Origin: Ulva prolifera
Taxonomy: Eukaryota; Chlorophyta; Ulvophyceae; Ulvales; Ulvaceae
NCBI GenBank assembly: GCA_023078555.1
Contig: CM041199.1
Coordinates: forward strand, 10,093,943-10,157,942
Length of the DNA stretch: 64,000 nt
Direction: 5' to 3'
The position numbers and the translations under genes were made by a program. The notes beneath the pieces were generated by a model, which saw only the letters and a program-made list of their open reading frames with translations, made no database searches and was not told where the DNA came from. This document shows, piece by piece, positions 35,514-48,085 of this stretch (positions are counted from its first letter, which is position 1; each line of letters starts with the position of its first letter).

Positions 35514-36570
35514 TGTCGAGAGAGGTAGAAGCCTCCGGGGCGCTGACGAGCACCTGTATATGACTTGGCGTGGATGAAGAGGGCCTTACGTTGCAGTGCG
35601 GAGACTGTAATCAACTATGGAGTAAGACAGGGTCAACAAAATGGGTGTCAGACAGAGATGTGTTACGACAGAGTGGAAATAGGTTCCCCAATTCGAACTC
35701 TGAAAACAGAAGGACGAATCCCAGCAAGTGCACGGTATAAATACCGTTTGGAATGCACCCAGGACACCCTTGCTAAGGCTGGCCACGCTAAAGTGCTACA
35801 CAAAAGTGGAGCACACTGAATGGAATCCCTAATAATCGCGGGATATCTAATATGATTGGCTGACAAGCAATGGAAACCGGACTCGGTGCCAGCGTTATGA
35901 TGTGACGAGTATGATTGTGCTCACTGACATATGCATGTAGATTCCGGTGCGATAACAGCGCGTCTCGGAGTATAACGTGCATGTCGGAGTTTAACCCCAA
36001 ATGTGACTTTATAACAATTTCGTGTAGTACTCTAGCGTGGCCACCGCGTAGCGGGTTCGGGGCATAGGTGACTTAGTGCCTCCGAATGGCCTGTGCACAG
36101 TTGACCATGTGCATGCTGAGTATGACTGATGACGTGTGACTATGAATGTGTCATCATGCATGTCCCATGACCAGTGACGTAGCTAACTATTGATATGCTG
36201 TGTCGTTTGATGTGATCTTAAGTTGTGTTCGTGCGCACGTCTAAATGCACGATGATATCAGTGCTTAATAATGAGATATATGAAGATGTTAGTGAAGAGT
36301 GATATGACTGGTGCGCGACGCCCTCGTAGCCACATGGTGAGCAGTGCGCGACTGAGGCCCATGATGTTGAAAGGCCAAATAATGTATCGCTGTCCGGGTA
36401 TTCGACAACGCGAAATGACAAATGATTATAATCTGATGACTATGTGATGATGCAATATCCGGACCGTTTTATCTTATTCGGTCATGTACGTGCTTGGAAG
36501 CACCTGGAGGTCATTATGCATGTGCGCATCTACCAGCCTGCGCCGGAGGTGAGATGAACATCTCACAACA
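35514..36570 (-). repeat. 5' LTR of the chromovirus (1057 bp)
   Basis: Read on the element strand it starts TGTTGTGAGATG and ends CTCTCGACA, giving the usual TG...CA ends. It matches 26220-27276 at a constant offset of 9294 bp with about two differences. An 18-base inverted repeat (GTGAGATGAACATCTCAC on the plus strand, 36549-36566) lies four bases inside its outer end. A TATA-like dyad at 35733-35746 lies about 830 bases in, which would leave about 200 bases for R and U5. Confidence 0.96.
35733..35746 (-). promoter_or_regulatory. Candidate TATA element in 5' LTR
   Basis: CGGTATAAATACCG is a dyad with 6-base arms and an AA/TT centre; on the element strand it contains TATTTATA. Its position, about 830 bases into a 1057-base LTR, is where a core promoter would be expected. 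No poly(A) signal of AATAAA type was seen downstream within the LTR. The assignment rests on motif and position only. Confidence 0.4.
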
Positions 36571-36575
36571 CGTGG
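36571..36575. repeat. Target-site duplication CGTGG (right)
   Basis: Second copy of the duplication, followed at once by GGCAAAAGTGCACAATTTTC, the normal continuation of the interrupted Q monomer. Confidence 0.95.
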
Positions 36576-39500
36576 GGCAAAAGTGCACAATTTTCACCAA
36601 CCATGTGAATGGACTTGGTTGTAGCCACGCAACCCCCCGCGCAGCAAAACGTACGTCGCCATCAACATTCCAAGATGTTGGGGGGTATGGGATGTCCATC
36701 ATTCATTGCGTATTTTCTGCAGACACCATGGAGTGGTGTAATGCAAAACTGCACACTTTCCACCAACCCATGTGAATGGACTTGGTTGTAGCCACGCAAC
36801 CCCCCGCACATCAAAGGTACGTCGCCATGAACATTCCAAGATGCTGGGGGGCATGGGATGTCCATCATTCATTGCGTATTTTCTGCAGACACCATGGAGT
36901 GGTGTGGTGCAAAAGTGCACACTTTCCACCAACCCATGTGAATGGACTTGGTTGTAGCCACGCAACCCCCCGCGCATCAAACGGTACGTCGCCATGAACA
37001 TTCCAAGATGTTGGGGGGTATGGGATGTCCATCATTCATTGCGTATTTTCTGCAGACACCATGGCGTGGTGTGGTGCAGAACTGCACACTTTCCACCAAC
37101 CCATGTGAATGGACTTGGTTGTAGCCACGCAACCCCCCGCGCAGCAAAAGGTACGTCGCCATCAAGATTCCAAGATGTTGGGGGGTATGGGATGTCCATC
37201 ATTCATTGCGTATTTTCTGCAGACACCATGGAGTGGTGTAATGCAAAAGTGCACACTTTCCACCAACCCATGTGAATGGACTTGGTTGTAGCCACGCAAC
37301 CCCCCGCGCAGCAAAAGGTACGTCGCCATGAACATTCCAAGATGTTGGGGGGTATGGGATGATTATCATTCATTGCATATTTGCTGCTGACTCCCAGGAG
37401 TGGCGTGAGGCAAAAGTGCACACTTTTCACCAACCATGTGAATGGACTTGGTTGTAGCCACGCAACCCCCCGCGCGTCAAAAGGTACGTCGCCATGAACA
37501 TTCCAAGATGTTGGGGGGTATGGGATGATTATCATTCATTGCATATTTGCTGCTGCCTCCCAGGAGTGGCGTGGGGCAAAAGTGCACACTTTTCACCAAC
37601 CATGTGAATGGACTTGGCTATAGACAAGCATACCCCCGCGCACCATAGGGAAGTTGCAAGAAACATCCTTTGATTCCGAAATATCAAGGACGTCAATTAT
37701 GCATTGCACAGTTGTTGCTAACTCCCAGGAGTGGCGTGGAACAAAAGTGCACACTTTTCACCAACCATGTGAATGGACTTGGTTGTAGCCACGCAACCCC
37801 CCGCGCAGCAAAAGGTACGTCGCCATCAACATTCCAAGATATTGGGGGGTATGGGATGTCCATCATTCATTGCGTATTTTCTGCAGACACCATGGCGTGG
37901 TGTGGTTCAAAAGTGCACACTTTCCACCAACCCATGTGAATGGACTTGGTTGTAGCCACGCAACCCCCCGCGCAGCAAAAGGTACGTTGCCATCAACATT
38001 CCAAGATGTTGGGGGGTATGGGATGTCCATAATTCATTGCGTATTTTCTGCAGACACCATGGCGTGGTGTGGTGCAAAACTGCACACTTTCCACCAACCC
38101 ATGTGAATGGACTTGGTTGTAGCCACGCAACCCCCCGCGCAGCAAAAGGTACGTCGCCATCAAGATTCCAAGATGTTGGGGGGTATGGGATGTCCATCAT
38201 TCATTGCGTATTTTCTGCAGACACCATGGAGTGGTGTGGTGCAAAAGTGCACACTTTCCACCAACCCATGTGAATGGACTTGGTTGTAGCCACGCAACCC
38301 CCCGCGCATCAAAAGGTACGTCGCCATGAACATTCCAAGATGTTGGGGGGTATGGGATGATTATCATTCATTGCATATTTGCTGCTGACTCCCAGGAGTG
38401 GCGTGGGGCAAAAGTGCACAATTTTCACCAACCATGTGAATGGACTTGGTTGTAGCCACGCAACCCCCCGCGCAGCAAAACGTACGTCGCCATCAACATT
38501 CCAAGATGTTGGGGGGTATGGGATGTCCATCATTCATTGCGTATTTTCTGCAGACACCATGGAGTGGTGTAATGCAAAAGTGCACACTTTCCACCAACCC
38601 ATGTGAATGGACTTGGTTGTAGCCACGCAACCCCCCGCGCAGCAAAAGGTACGTCGCCATGAACATTCCAAGATGTTGGGGGGTATGGGATGATTATCAT
38701 TCATTGCATATTTGCTGCTGACTCCCAGGAGTGGCGTGAGGCAAAAGTGCACACTTTTCACCAACCATGTGAATGGACTTGGTTGTAGCCACGCAACCCC
38801 CCGCGCGTCAAAAGGTACGTCGCCATGAACATTCCAAGATGTTGGGGGGTATGGGATGATTATCATTCATTGCATATTTGCTGCTGACTCCCAGGAGTGG
38901 CGTGGGGCAAAAGTGCACACTTTTCACCAACCATGTGAATGGACTTGGCTATAGACAAGCATACCCCCGCGCACCATAGGGAAGTTGCAAGAAACATCCT
39001 TTGATTCCGAAATATCAAGGACGTCAATTATGCATTGCACAGTTGTTGCTAACTCCCAGGAGTGGCGTGGAACAAAAGTGCACACTTTTCACCAACCATG
39101 TGAATGGACTTGGTTGTAGCCACGCAACCCCCCGCGCAGCAAATGGTACGTCGCCATCAACATTCCAAGATATTGGGGGGTATGGGATGTCCATCATTCA
39201 TTGCGTATTTTCTGCAGACACCATGGCGTGGTGTGGTTCAAAAGTGCACACTTTCCACCAACCCATGTGAATGGACTTGGTTGTAGCCACGCAACCCCCC
39301 GCGCAGCAAAAGGTACGTTGCCATCAACATTCCAAGATGTTGGGGGGTATGGGATGTCCATCATTCATTGCGTATTTTCTGCAGACACCATGGCGTGGTG
39401 TGGTGCAAAACTGCACACTTTCCACCAACCCATGTGAATGGACTTGGTTGTAGCCACGCAACCCCCCGCGCAGCAAAAGGTACGTCGCCATCAAGATTCC

Positions 39501-40268
39501 AAGATGTTGGGGGGTATGGGATGTCCATCATTCATTGCGTATTTTCTGCAGACACCATGGAGTGGTGTGGTGCAAAAGTGCACACTTTCCACCAACCCAT
39601 GTGAATGGACTTGGTTGTAGCCACGCAACCCCCCGCGCATCAAAAGGTACGTCGCCATGAACATTCCAAGATGTTGGGGGGTATGGGATGATTATCATTC
39701 ATTGCATATTTGCTGCTGACTCCCAGGAGTGGCGTGGGGCAAAAGTGCACAATTTTCACCAACCATGTGAATGGACTTGGTTGTAGCCACGCAACCCCCC
39801 GCGCAGCAAAACGTACGTCGCCATCAACATTCCAAGATGTTGGGGGGTATGGGATGTCCATCATTCATTGCGTATTTTCTGCAGACACCATGGAGTGGTG
39901 TAATGCAAAAGTGCACACTTTCCACCAACCCATGTGAATGGACTTGGTTGTAGCCACGCAACCCCCCGCGCAGCAAAAGGTACGTCGCCATGAACATTCC
40001 AAGATGTTGGGGGGTATGGGATGATTATCATTCATTGCCTATTTGCTGCTGACTCCCAGGAGTGGCGTGAGGCAAAAGTGCACACTTTTCACCAACCATG
40101 TGAATGGACTTGGTTGTAGCCACGCAACCCCCGCGCGTCAAAAGGTACGTCGCCATGAACATTCCAAGATGTTGGGGGGTATGGGATGATTATCATTCAT
40201 TGCATATTTGCTGCTGACTCCCAGGAGTGGCGTGGGGCAAAAGTGCACACTTTTCACCAACCATGTGA

Positions 40269-43200
40269 ATGGACTTGGCTATAGACAAGCATACCCCCGC
40301 GCACCATAGGGAAGTTGCAAGAAACATCCTTTGATTCCGAAATATCAAGGACGTCAATTATGCATTGCACAGTTGTTGCTAACTCCCAGGAGTGGCGTGG
40401 AACAAAAGTGCACACTTTTCACCAACCATGTGAATGGACTTGGTTGTAGCCACGCAACCCCCCGCGCATCAAACGGTACGTCGCCATGAACATTCCAAGA
40501 TGTTGGGGGGTATGGGATGTCCATCATTCATTGCGTATTTTCTGCAGACACCATGGCGTGGTGTGGTGCAAAAGTGCACACTTTCCACCAACCCATGTGA
40601 ATGGACTTGGTTGTAGCCACGCAACCCCCCGCGCATCAAAAGGTACGTCGCCATGAACATTCCAAGATGCTGGGGGGCATGGGATGTCCATCATTGATTG
40701 CGTATTTTCTGCAGACACCATGGAGTGGTGTGATGCAAAAGTGCACACTTTCCACCAACCCATGTGAATGGACTTGGTTGTAGCCACGCAACCCCCCGCG
40801 CATCAAAAGGTACGTCGCCATGAACATTCCAAGATGCTGGGGGGCATGGGATGTCCATCATTGATTGCGTATTTTCTGCAGACACCATGGAGTGGTGTGA
40901 TGCAAAAGTGCACACTTTCCACCAACCCATGTGAATGGACTTGGTTGTAGCCACGCAACCCCCCGCGCATCAAAAGGTACGTCGCCATGAACATTCCAAG
41001 ATGTTGGGGGGTATGGGATGATTATCATTCATTGCATATTTGCTGCTGACTCCCAGGAGTGGCGTGGGGCAAAAGTGCACACTTTTCACCAACCATGTGA
41101 ATGGACTTGGTTGTAGCCACGCAACCCCCCGCGCAGCAAAACGTACGTCGCCATCAACATTCCAAGATGTTGGGGGGTATGGGATGTCCATCATTCATTG
41201 CGTATTTTCTGCAGACACCATGGAGTGGTGTAATGCAAAAGTGCACACTTTCCACCAACCCATGTGAATGGACTTGGTTGTAGCCACGCAACCCCCCGCG
41301 CAGCAAAAGGTACGTCGCCATGAACATTCCAAGATGTTGGGGGGTATGGGATGATTATCATTCATTGCATATTTGCTGCTGACTCCCAGGAGTGGCGTGA
41401 GGCAAAAGTGCACACTTTTCACCAACCATGTGAATGGACTTGGTTGTAGCCACGCAACCCCCGCGCGTCAAAAGGTACGTCGCCATGAACATTCCAAGAT
41501 GTTGGGGGGTATGGGATGATTATCATTCATTGCATATTTGCTGCTGACTCCCAGGAGTGGCGTGGGGCAAAAGTGCACACTTTTCACCAACCATGTGAAT
41601 GGACTTGGCTATAGACAAGCATACCCCCGCGCACCATAGGGAAGTTGCAAGAAACATCCTTTGATTCCGAAATATCAAGGACGTCAATTATGCATTGCAC
41701 AGTTGTTGCTAACTCCCAGGAGTGGCGTGGAACAAAAGTGCACACTTTTCACCAACCATGTGAATGGACTTGGTTGTAGCCACGCAACCCCCCGCGCAGC
41801 AAAAGGTACGTCGCCATCAACATTCCAAGATATTGGGGGGTATGGGATGTCCGCCATTCATTGCGTATTTTCTGCAGACACCATGGCGTGGTGTGGTGCA
41901 AAAGTGCACACTTTCCACCAACCCATGTGAATGGACTTGGTTGTAGCCACGCAACCCCCCGCACATCAAAGGTACGTCGCCATGAACATTCCAAGATGCT
42001 GGGGGGCATGGGATGTCCATCATTCATTGCGTATTTTCTGCAGACACCATGGAGTGGTGTGGTGCAAAAGTGCACACTTTCCACCAACCCATGTGAATGG
42101 ACTTGGTTGTAGCCACGCAACCCCCCGCGCATCAAACGGTACGTCGCCATGAACATTCCAAGATGTTGGGGGGTATGGGATGTCCATCATTCATTGCGTA
42201 TTTTCTGCAGACACCATGGCGTGGTGTGGTGCAAAAGTGCACACTTTCCACCAACCCATGTGAATGGACTTGGTTGTAGCCACGCAACCCCCCGCGCATC
42301 AAAAGGTACGTCGCCATGAACATTCCAAGATGCTGGGGGGCATGGGATGTCCATCATTGATTGCGTATTTTCTGCAGACACCATGGAGTGGTGTGATGCA
42401 AAAGTGCACACTTTCCACCAACCCATGTGAATGGACTTGGTTGTAGCCACGCAACCCCCCGCGCATCAAAAGGTACGTCGCCATGAACATTCCAAGATGC
42501 TGGGGGGCATGGGATGTCCATCATTGATTGCGTATTTTCTGCAGACACCATGGAGTGGTGTGATGCAAAAGTGCACACTTTCCACCAACCCATGTGAATG
42601 GACTTGGTTGTAGCCACGCAACCCCCCGCGCATCAAAAGGTACGTCGCCATGAACATTCCAAGATGTTGGGGGGTATGGGATGATTATCATTCATTGCAT
42701 ATTTGCTGCTGACTCCCAGGAGTGGCGTGGGGCAAAAGTGCACACTTTTCACCAACCATGTGAATGGACTTGGTTGTAGCCACGCAACCCCCCGCGCAGC
42801 AAAACGTACGTCGCCATCAACATTCCAAGATGTTGGGGGGTATGGGATGTCCATCATTCATTGCGTATTTTCTGCAGACACCATGGCGTGGTGTGGTGCA
42901 AAACTGCACACTTTCCACCAACCCATGTGAATGGACTTGGTTGTAGCCACGCAACCCCCCGCGCAGCAAAAGGTACGTCGCCATGAACATTCCAAGATGT
43001 TGGGGGGTATGGGATGATTATCATTCATTGCCTATTTGCTGCTGACTCCCAGGAGTGGCGTGAGGCAAAAGTGCACACTTTTCACCAACCATGTGAATGG
43101 ACTTGGTTGTAGCCACGCAACCCCCGCGCGTCAAAAGGTACGTCGCCATGAACATTCCAAGATGTTGGGGGGTATGGGATGATTATCATTCATTGCATAT

Positions 43201-45923
43201 TTGCTGCTGACTCCCAGGAGTGGCGTGGGGCAAAAGTGCACACTTTTCACCAACCATGTGAATGGACTTGGCTATAGACAAGCATACCCCCGCGCACCAT
43301 AGGGAAGTTGCAAGAAACATCCTTTGATTCCGAAATATCAAGGACGTCAATTATGCATTGCACAGTTGTTGCTAACTCCCAGGAGTGGCGTGGAACAAAA
43401 GTGCACACTTTTCACCAACCATGTGAATGGACTTGGTTGTAGCCACGCAACCCCCCGCGCATCAAACGGTACGTCGCCATGAACATTCCAAGATGTTGGG
43501 GGGTATGGGATGTCCATCATTCATTGCGTATTTTCTGCAGACACCATGGCGTGGTGTGGTGCAAAAGTGCACACTTTCCACCAACCCATGTGAATGGACT
43601 TGGTTGTAGCCACGCAACCCCCCGCGCATCAAAAGGTACGTCGCCATGAACATTCCAAGATGCTGGGGGGCATGGGATGTCCATCATTGATTGCGTATTT
43701 TCTGCAGACACCATGGAGTGGTGTGATGCAAAAGTGCACACTTTCCACCAACCCATGTGAATGGACTTGGTTGTAGCCACGCAACCCCCCGCGCATCAAA
43801 AGGTACGTCGCCATGAACATTCCAAGATGCTGGGGGGCATGGGATGTCCATCATTGATTGCGTATTTTCTGCAGACACCATGGAGTGGTGTGATGCAAAA
43901 GTGCACACTTTCCACCAACCCATGTGAATGGACTTGGTTGTAGCCACGCAACCCCCCGCGCATCAAAAGGTACGTCGCCATGAACATTCCAAGATGTTGG
44001 GGGGTATGGGATGATTATCATTCATTGCATATTTGCTGCTGACTCCCAGGAGTGGCGTGGGGCAAAAGTGCACACTTTTCACCAACCATGTGAATGGACT
44101 TGGTTGTAGCCACGCAACCCCCCGCGCAGCAAAACGTACGTCGCCATCAACATTCCAAGATGTTGGGGGGTATGGGATGTCCATCATTCATTGCGTATTT
44201 TCTGCAGACACCATGGAGTGGTGTAATGCAAAAGTGCACACTTTCCACCAACCCATGTGAATGGACTTGGTTGTAGCCACGCAACCCCCCGCGCAGCAAA
44301 AGGTACGTCGCCATGAACATTCCAAGATGTTGGGGGGTATGGGATGATTATCATTCATTGCATATTTGCTGCTGACTCCCAGGAGTGGCGTGAGGCAAAA
44401 GTGCACACTTTTCACCAACCATGTGAATGGACTTGGTTGTAGCCACGCAACCCCCGCGCGTCAAAAGGTACGTCGCCATGAACATTCCAAGATGTTGGGG
44501 GGTATGGGATGATTATCATTCATTGCATATTTGCTGCTGACTCCCAGGAGTGGCGTGGGGCAAAAGTGCACACTTTTCACCAACCATGTGAATGGACTTG
44601 GCTATAGACAAGCATACCCCCGCGCACCATAGGGAAGTTGCAAGAAACATCCTTTGATTCCGAAATATCAAGGACGTCAATTATGCATTGCACAGTTGTT
44701 GCTAACTCCCAGGAGTGGCGTGGAACAAAAGTGCACACTTTTCACCAACCATGTGAATGGACTTGGTTGTAGCCACGCAACCCCCCGCGCAGCAAAAGGT
44801 ACGTCGCCATCAACATTCCAAGATATTGGGGGGTATGGGATGTCCGCCATTCATTGCGTATTTTCTGCAGACACCATGGCGTGGTGTGGTGCAAAAGTGC
44901 ACACTTTCCACCAACCCATGTGAATGGACTTGGTTGTAGCCACGCAACCCCCCGCACATCAAAGGTACGTCGCCATGAACATTCCAAGATGCTGGGGGGC
45001 ATGGGATGTCCATCATTCATTGCGTATTTTCTGCAGACACCATGGAGTGGTGTGGTGCAAAAGTGCACACTTTCCACCAACCCATGTGAATGGACTTGGT
45101 TGTAGCCACGCAACCCCCCGCGCATCAAACGGTACGTCGCCATGAACATTCCAAGATGTTGGGGGGTATGGGATGTCCATCATTCATTGCGTATTTTCTG
45201 CAGACACCATGGCGTGGTGTGGTGCAAAAGTGCACACTTTCCACCAACCCATGTGAATGGACTTGGTTGTAGCCACGCAACCCCCCGCGCATCAAAAGGT
45301 ACGTCGCCATGAACATTCCAAGATGCTGGGGGGCATGGGATGTCCATCATTGATTGCGTATTTTCTGCAGACACCATGGAGTGGTGTGATGCAAAAGTGC
45401 ACACTTTCCACCAACCCATGTGAATGGACTTGGTTGTAGCCACGCAACCCCCCGCGCATCAAAAGGTACGTCGCCATGAACATTCCAAGATGCTGGGGGG
45501 CATGGGATGTCCATCATTGATTGCGTATTTTCTGCAGACACCATGGAGTGGTGTGATGCAAAAGTGCACACTTTCCACCAACCCATGTGAATGGACTTGG
45601 TTGTAGCCACGCAACCCCCCGCGCATCAAAAGGTACGTCGCCATGAACATTCCAAGATGTTGGGGGGTATGGGATGATTATCATTCATTGCATATTTGCT
45701 GCTGACTCCCAGGAGTGGCGTGGGGCAAAAGTGCACACTTTTCACCAACCATGTGAATGGACTTGGTTGTAGCCACGCAACCCCCCGCGCAGCAAAACGT
45801 ACGTCGCCATCAACATTCCAAGATGTTGGGGGGTATGGGATGTCCATCATTCATTGCGTATTTTCTGCAGACACCATGGAGTGGTGTGGTGCAAAAGTGC
45901 ACACTTTCCACCAACCCATGTGA
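40269..45923. repeat. 2993-bp tandem duplication (18-mer)
   Basis: Blocks 40269-43261 and 43262 to about 45923 match at a constant offset of 2993 bp (a 1330-bp 8-mer followed by a 1663-bp 10-mer). The match includes rare variants such as TGCCTATTTGC upstream (40039, 43031) and TCCGCCATTC (about 41850, 44845). It breaks down near 45880, where the second copy runs into a further local duplication. Confidence 0.85.
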
Positions 45924-46757
45924 ATGGACTTGGTTGTAGCCACGCAACCCCCCGCGCATCAAACGGTACGTCGCCATGAACATTCCAAGATGTTGGGGGG
46001 TATGGGATGTCCATCATTCATTGCGTATTTTCTGCAGACACCATGGCGTGGTGTGGTGCAAAAGTGCACACTTTCCACCAACCCATGTGAATGGACTTGG
46101 TTGTAGCCACGCAACCCCCCGCGCATCAAAAGGTACGTCGCCATGAACATTCCAAGATGCTGGGGGGCATGGGATGTCCATCATTGATTGCGTATTTTCT
46201 GCAGACACCATGGAGTGGTGTGATGCAAAAGTGCACACTTTCCACCAACCCATGTGAATGGACTTGGTTGTAGCCACGCAACCCCCCGCGCATCAAAAGG
46301 TACGTCGCCATGAACATTCCAAGATGCTGGGGGGCATGGGATGTCCATCATTGATTGCGTATTTTCTGCAGACACCATGGAGTGGTGTGATGCAAAAGTG
46401 CACACTTTCCACCAACCCATGTGAATGGACTTGGTTGTAGCCACGCAACCCCCCGCGCATCAAAAGGTACGTCGCCATGAACATTCCAAGATGTTGGGGG
46501 GTATGGGATGATTATCATTCATTGCATATTTGCTGCTGACTCCCAGGAGTGGCGTGGGGCAAAAGTGCACACTTTTCACCAACCATGTGAATGGACTTGG
46601 TTGTAGCCACGCAACCCCCCGCGCAGCAAAACGTACGTCGCCATCAACATTCCAAGATGTTGGGGGGTATGGGATGTCCATCATTCATTGCGTATTTTCT
46701 GCAGACACCATGGCGTGGTGTGGTGCAAAACTGCACACTTTCCACCAACCCATGTGA
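45090..46757. repeat. 834-bp tandem duplication (5 monomers)
   Basis: Segments 45090-45923 and 45924-46757 match at an offset of 834 bp. This extra copy explains why the D-to-D distance 44592-47257 is 16 monomers (2665 bp), the largest in the window. Confidence 0.85.
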
Positions 46758-48085
46758 ATGGACTTGGTTGTAGCCACGCAACCCCCCGCGCAGCAAAAGG
46801 TACGTCGCCATCAAGATTCCAAGATGTTGGGGGGTATGGGATGTCCATCATTCATTGCGTATTTTCTGCAGACACCATGGAGTGGTGTAATGCAAAAGTG
46901 CACACTTTCCACCAACCCATGTGAATGGACTTGGTTGTAGCCACGCAACCCCCCGCGCAGCAAAAGGTACGTCGCCATGAACATTCCAAGATGTTGGGGG
47001 GTATGGGATGATTATCATTCATTGCATATTTGCTGCTGACTCCCAGGAGTGGCGTGAGGCAAAAGTGCACACTTTTCACCAACCATGTGAATGGACTTGG
47101 TTGTAGCCACGCAACCCCCCGCGCGTCAAAAGGTACGTCGCCATGAACATTCCAAGATGTTGGGGGGTATGGGATGATTATCATTCATTGCATATTTGCT
47201 GCTGACTCCCCGGAGTGGCGTGGGGCAAAAGTGCACACTTTTCACCAACCATGTGAATGGACTTGGCTATAGACAAGCATACCCCCGCGCACCATAGGGA
47301 AGTTGCCAGAAACATCCTTTGATTCCGAAATATCAAGGACGTCAATTATGCATTGCACAGTTGTTGCTAACTCCCAGGAGTGGCGTGGAACAAAAGTGCA
47401 CACTTTTCACCAACCATGTGAATGGACTTGGTTGTAGCCACGCAACCCCCCGCGCAGCAAGAGGTACGTCGCCATCAAGATTCCAAGATGTTGGGGGGTA
47501 TGGGATGTCCATCATTCATTGCGTATTTTCTGCAGACACCATGGAGTGGTGTAATGCAAAAGTGCACACTTTCCACCAACCCATGTGAATGGACTTGGTT
47601 GTAGCCACGCAACCCCCCGCGCAGCAAAAGGTACGTCGCCATGAACATTCCAAGATGTTGGGGGGTATGGGATGATTATCATTCATTGCATATTTGCTGC
47701 TGACTCCCAGGAGTGGCGTGAGGCAAAAGTGCACACTTTTCACCAACCATGTGAATGGACTTGGTTGTAGCCACGCAACCCCCCGCGCGTCAAAAGGTAC
47801 GTCGCCATGAACATTCCAAGATGTTGGGGGGTATGGGATGATTATCATTCATTGCATATTTGCTGCTGACTCCCCGGAGTGGCGTGGGGCAAAAGTGCAC
47901 ACTTTTCACCAACCATGTGAATGGACTTGGCTATAGACAAGCATACCCCCGCGCACCATAGGGAAGTTGCCAGAAACATCCTTTGATTCCGAAATATCAA
48001 GGACGTCAATTATGCATTGCACAGTTGTTGCTAACTCCCAGGAGTGGCGTGGAACAAAAGTGCACACTTTTCACCAACCATGTGA
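46758..48085. repeat. 664-bp tandem duplication (4 monomers)
   Basis: Segments 46758-47421 and 47422-48085 match at an offset of 664 bp and straddle the domain II/III boundary. This is where the first CTCCCCGGAG variant appears, just before the D monomers at 47257 and 47921. Confidence 0.75.

Larger units (their letters stand above)
26220..36570 (-). mobile_element. Chromovirus (Ty3/gypsy LTR retrotransposon), looks whole
   Basis: A 10351-bp element read on the minus strand: 5' LTR 35514-36570, a short leader, gag, pol, polypurine tract, 3' LTR 26220-27276. The order protease, reverse transcriptase, RNase H, integrase in pol marks Ty3/gypsy (Metaviridae), and the chromodomain at the integrase C terminus marks the chromovirus branch. 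A 5-bp duplication, CGTGG, flanks it and the satellite continues in phase on both sides, so this is a simple insertion into a Q monomer. Gag and pol are long open frames and the LTRs are about 99.8 percent alike, so it looks intact and young. It is the only copy in the window. Confidence 0.97.
9118..47256. repeat. Satellite domain II (homogenised core, interrupted by the chromovirus)
   Basis: All D monomers from 9118 to 44592 read AGTTGCAAG instead of AGTTGCCAG. Blocks are long and regular: 8-mers of 1330/1331 bp recur eleven times, with 9-, 10-, 12- and 16-mers. A typical 8-mer (12113-13442) is D-P-P-P-Q-P-Q-Q with unit lengths 165, 167, 167, 167, 166, 167, 166 and 165. Two D subtypes occur; one with CATTGGACAG (17934, 20261, 25087) marks a dispersed block copied three times. 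The retrotransposon lies inside this domain, between D monomers whose distance without it is 2165 bp, or 13 monomers. Confidence 0.85.

Noticed and set aside
26220-36570. Endogenous retrovirus with an envelope gene
   Set aside because: No envelope-like frame with signal peptide and transmembrane segment lies between pol and the 3' LTR; the chromodomain and domain order point to a chromovirus.
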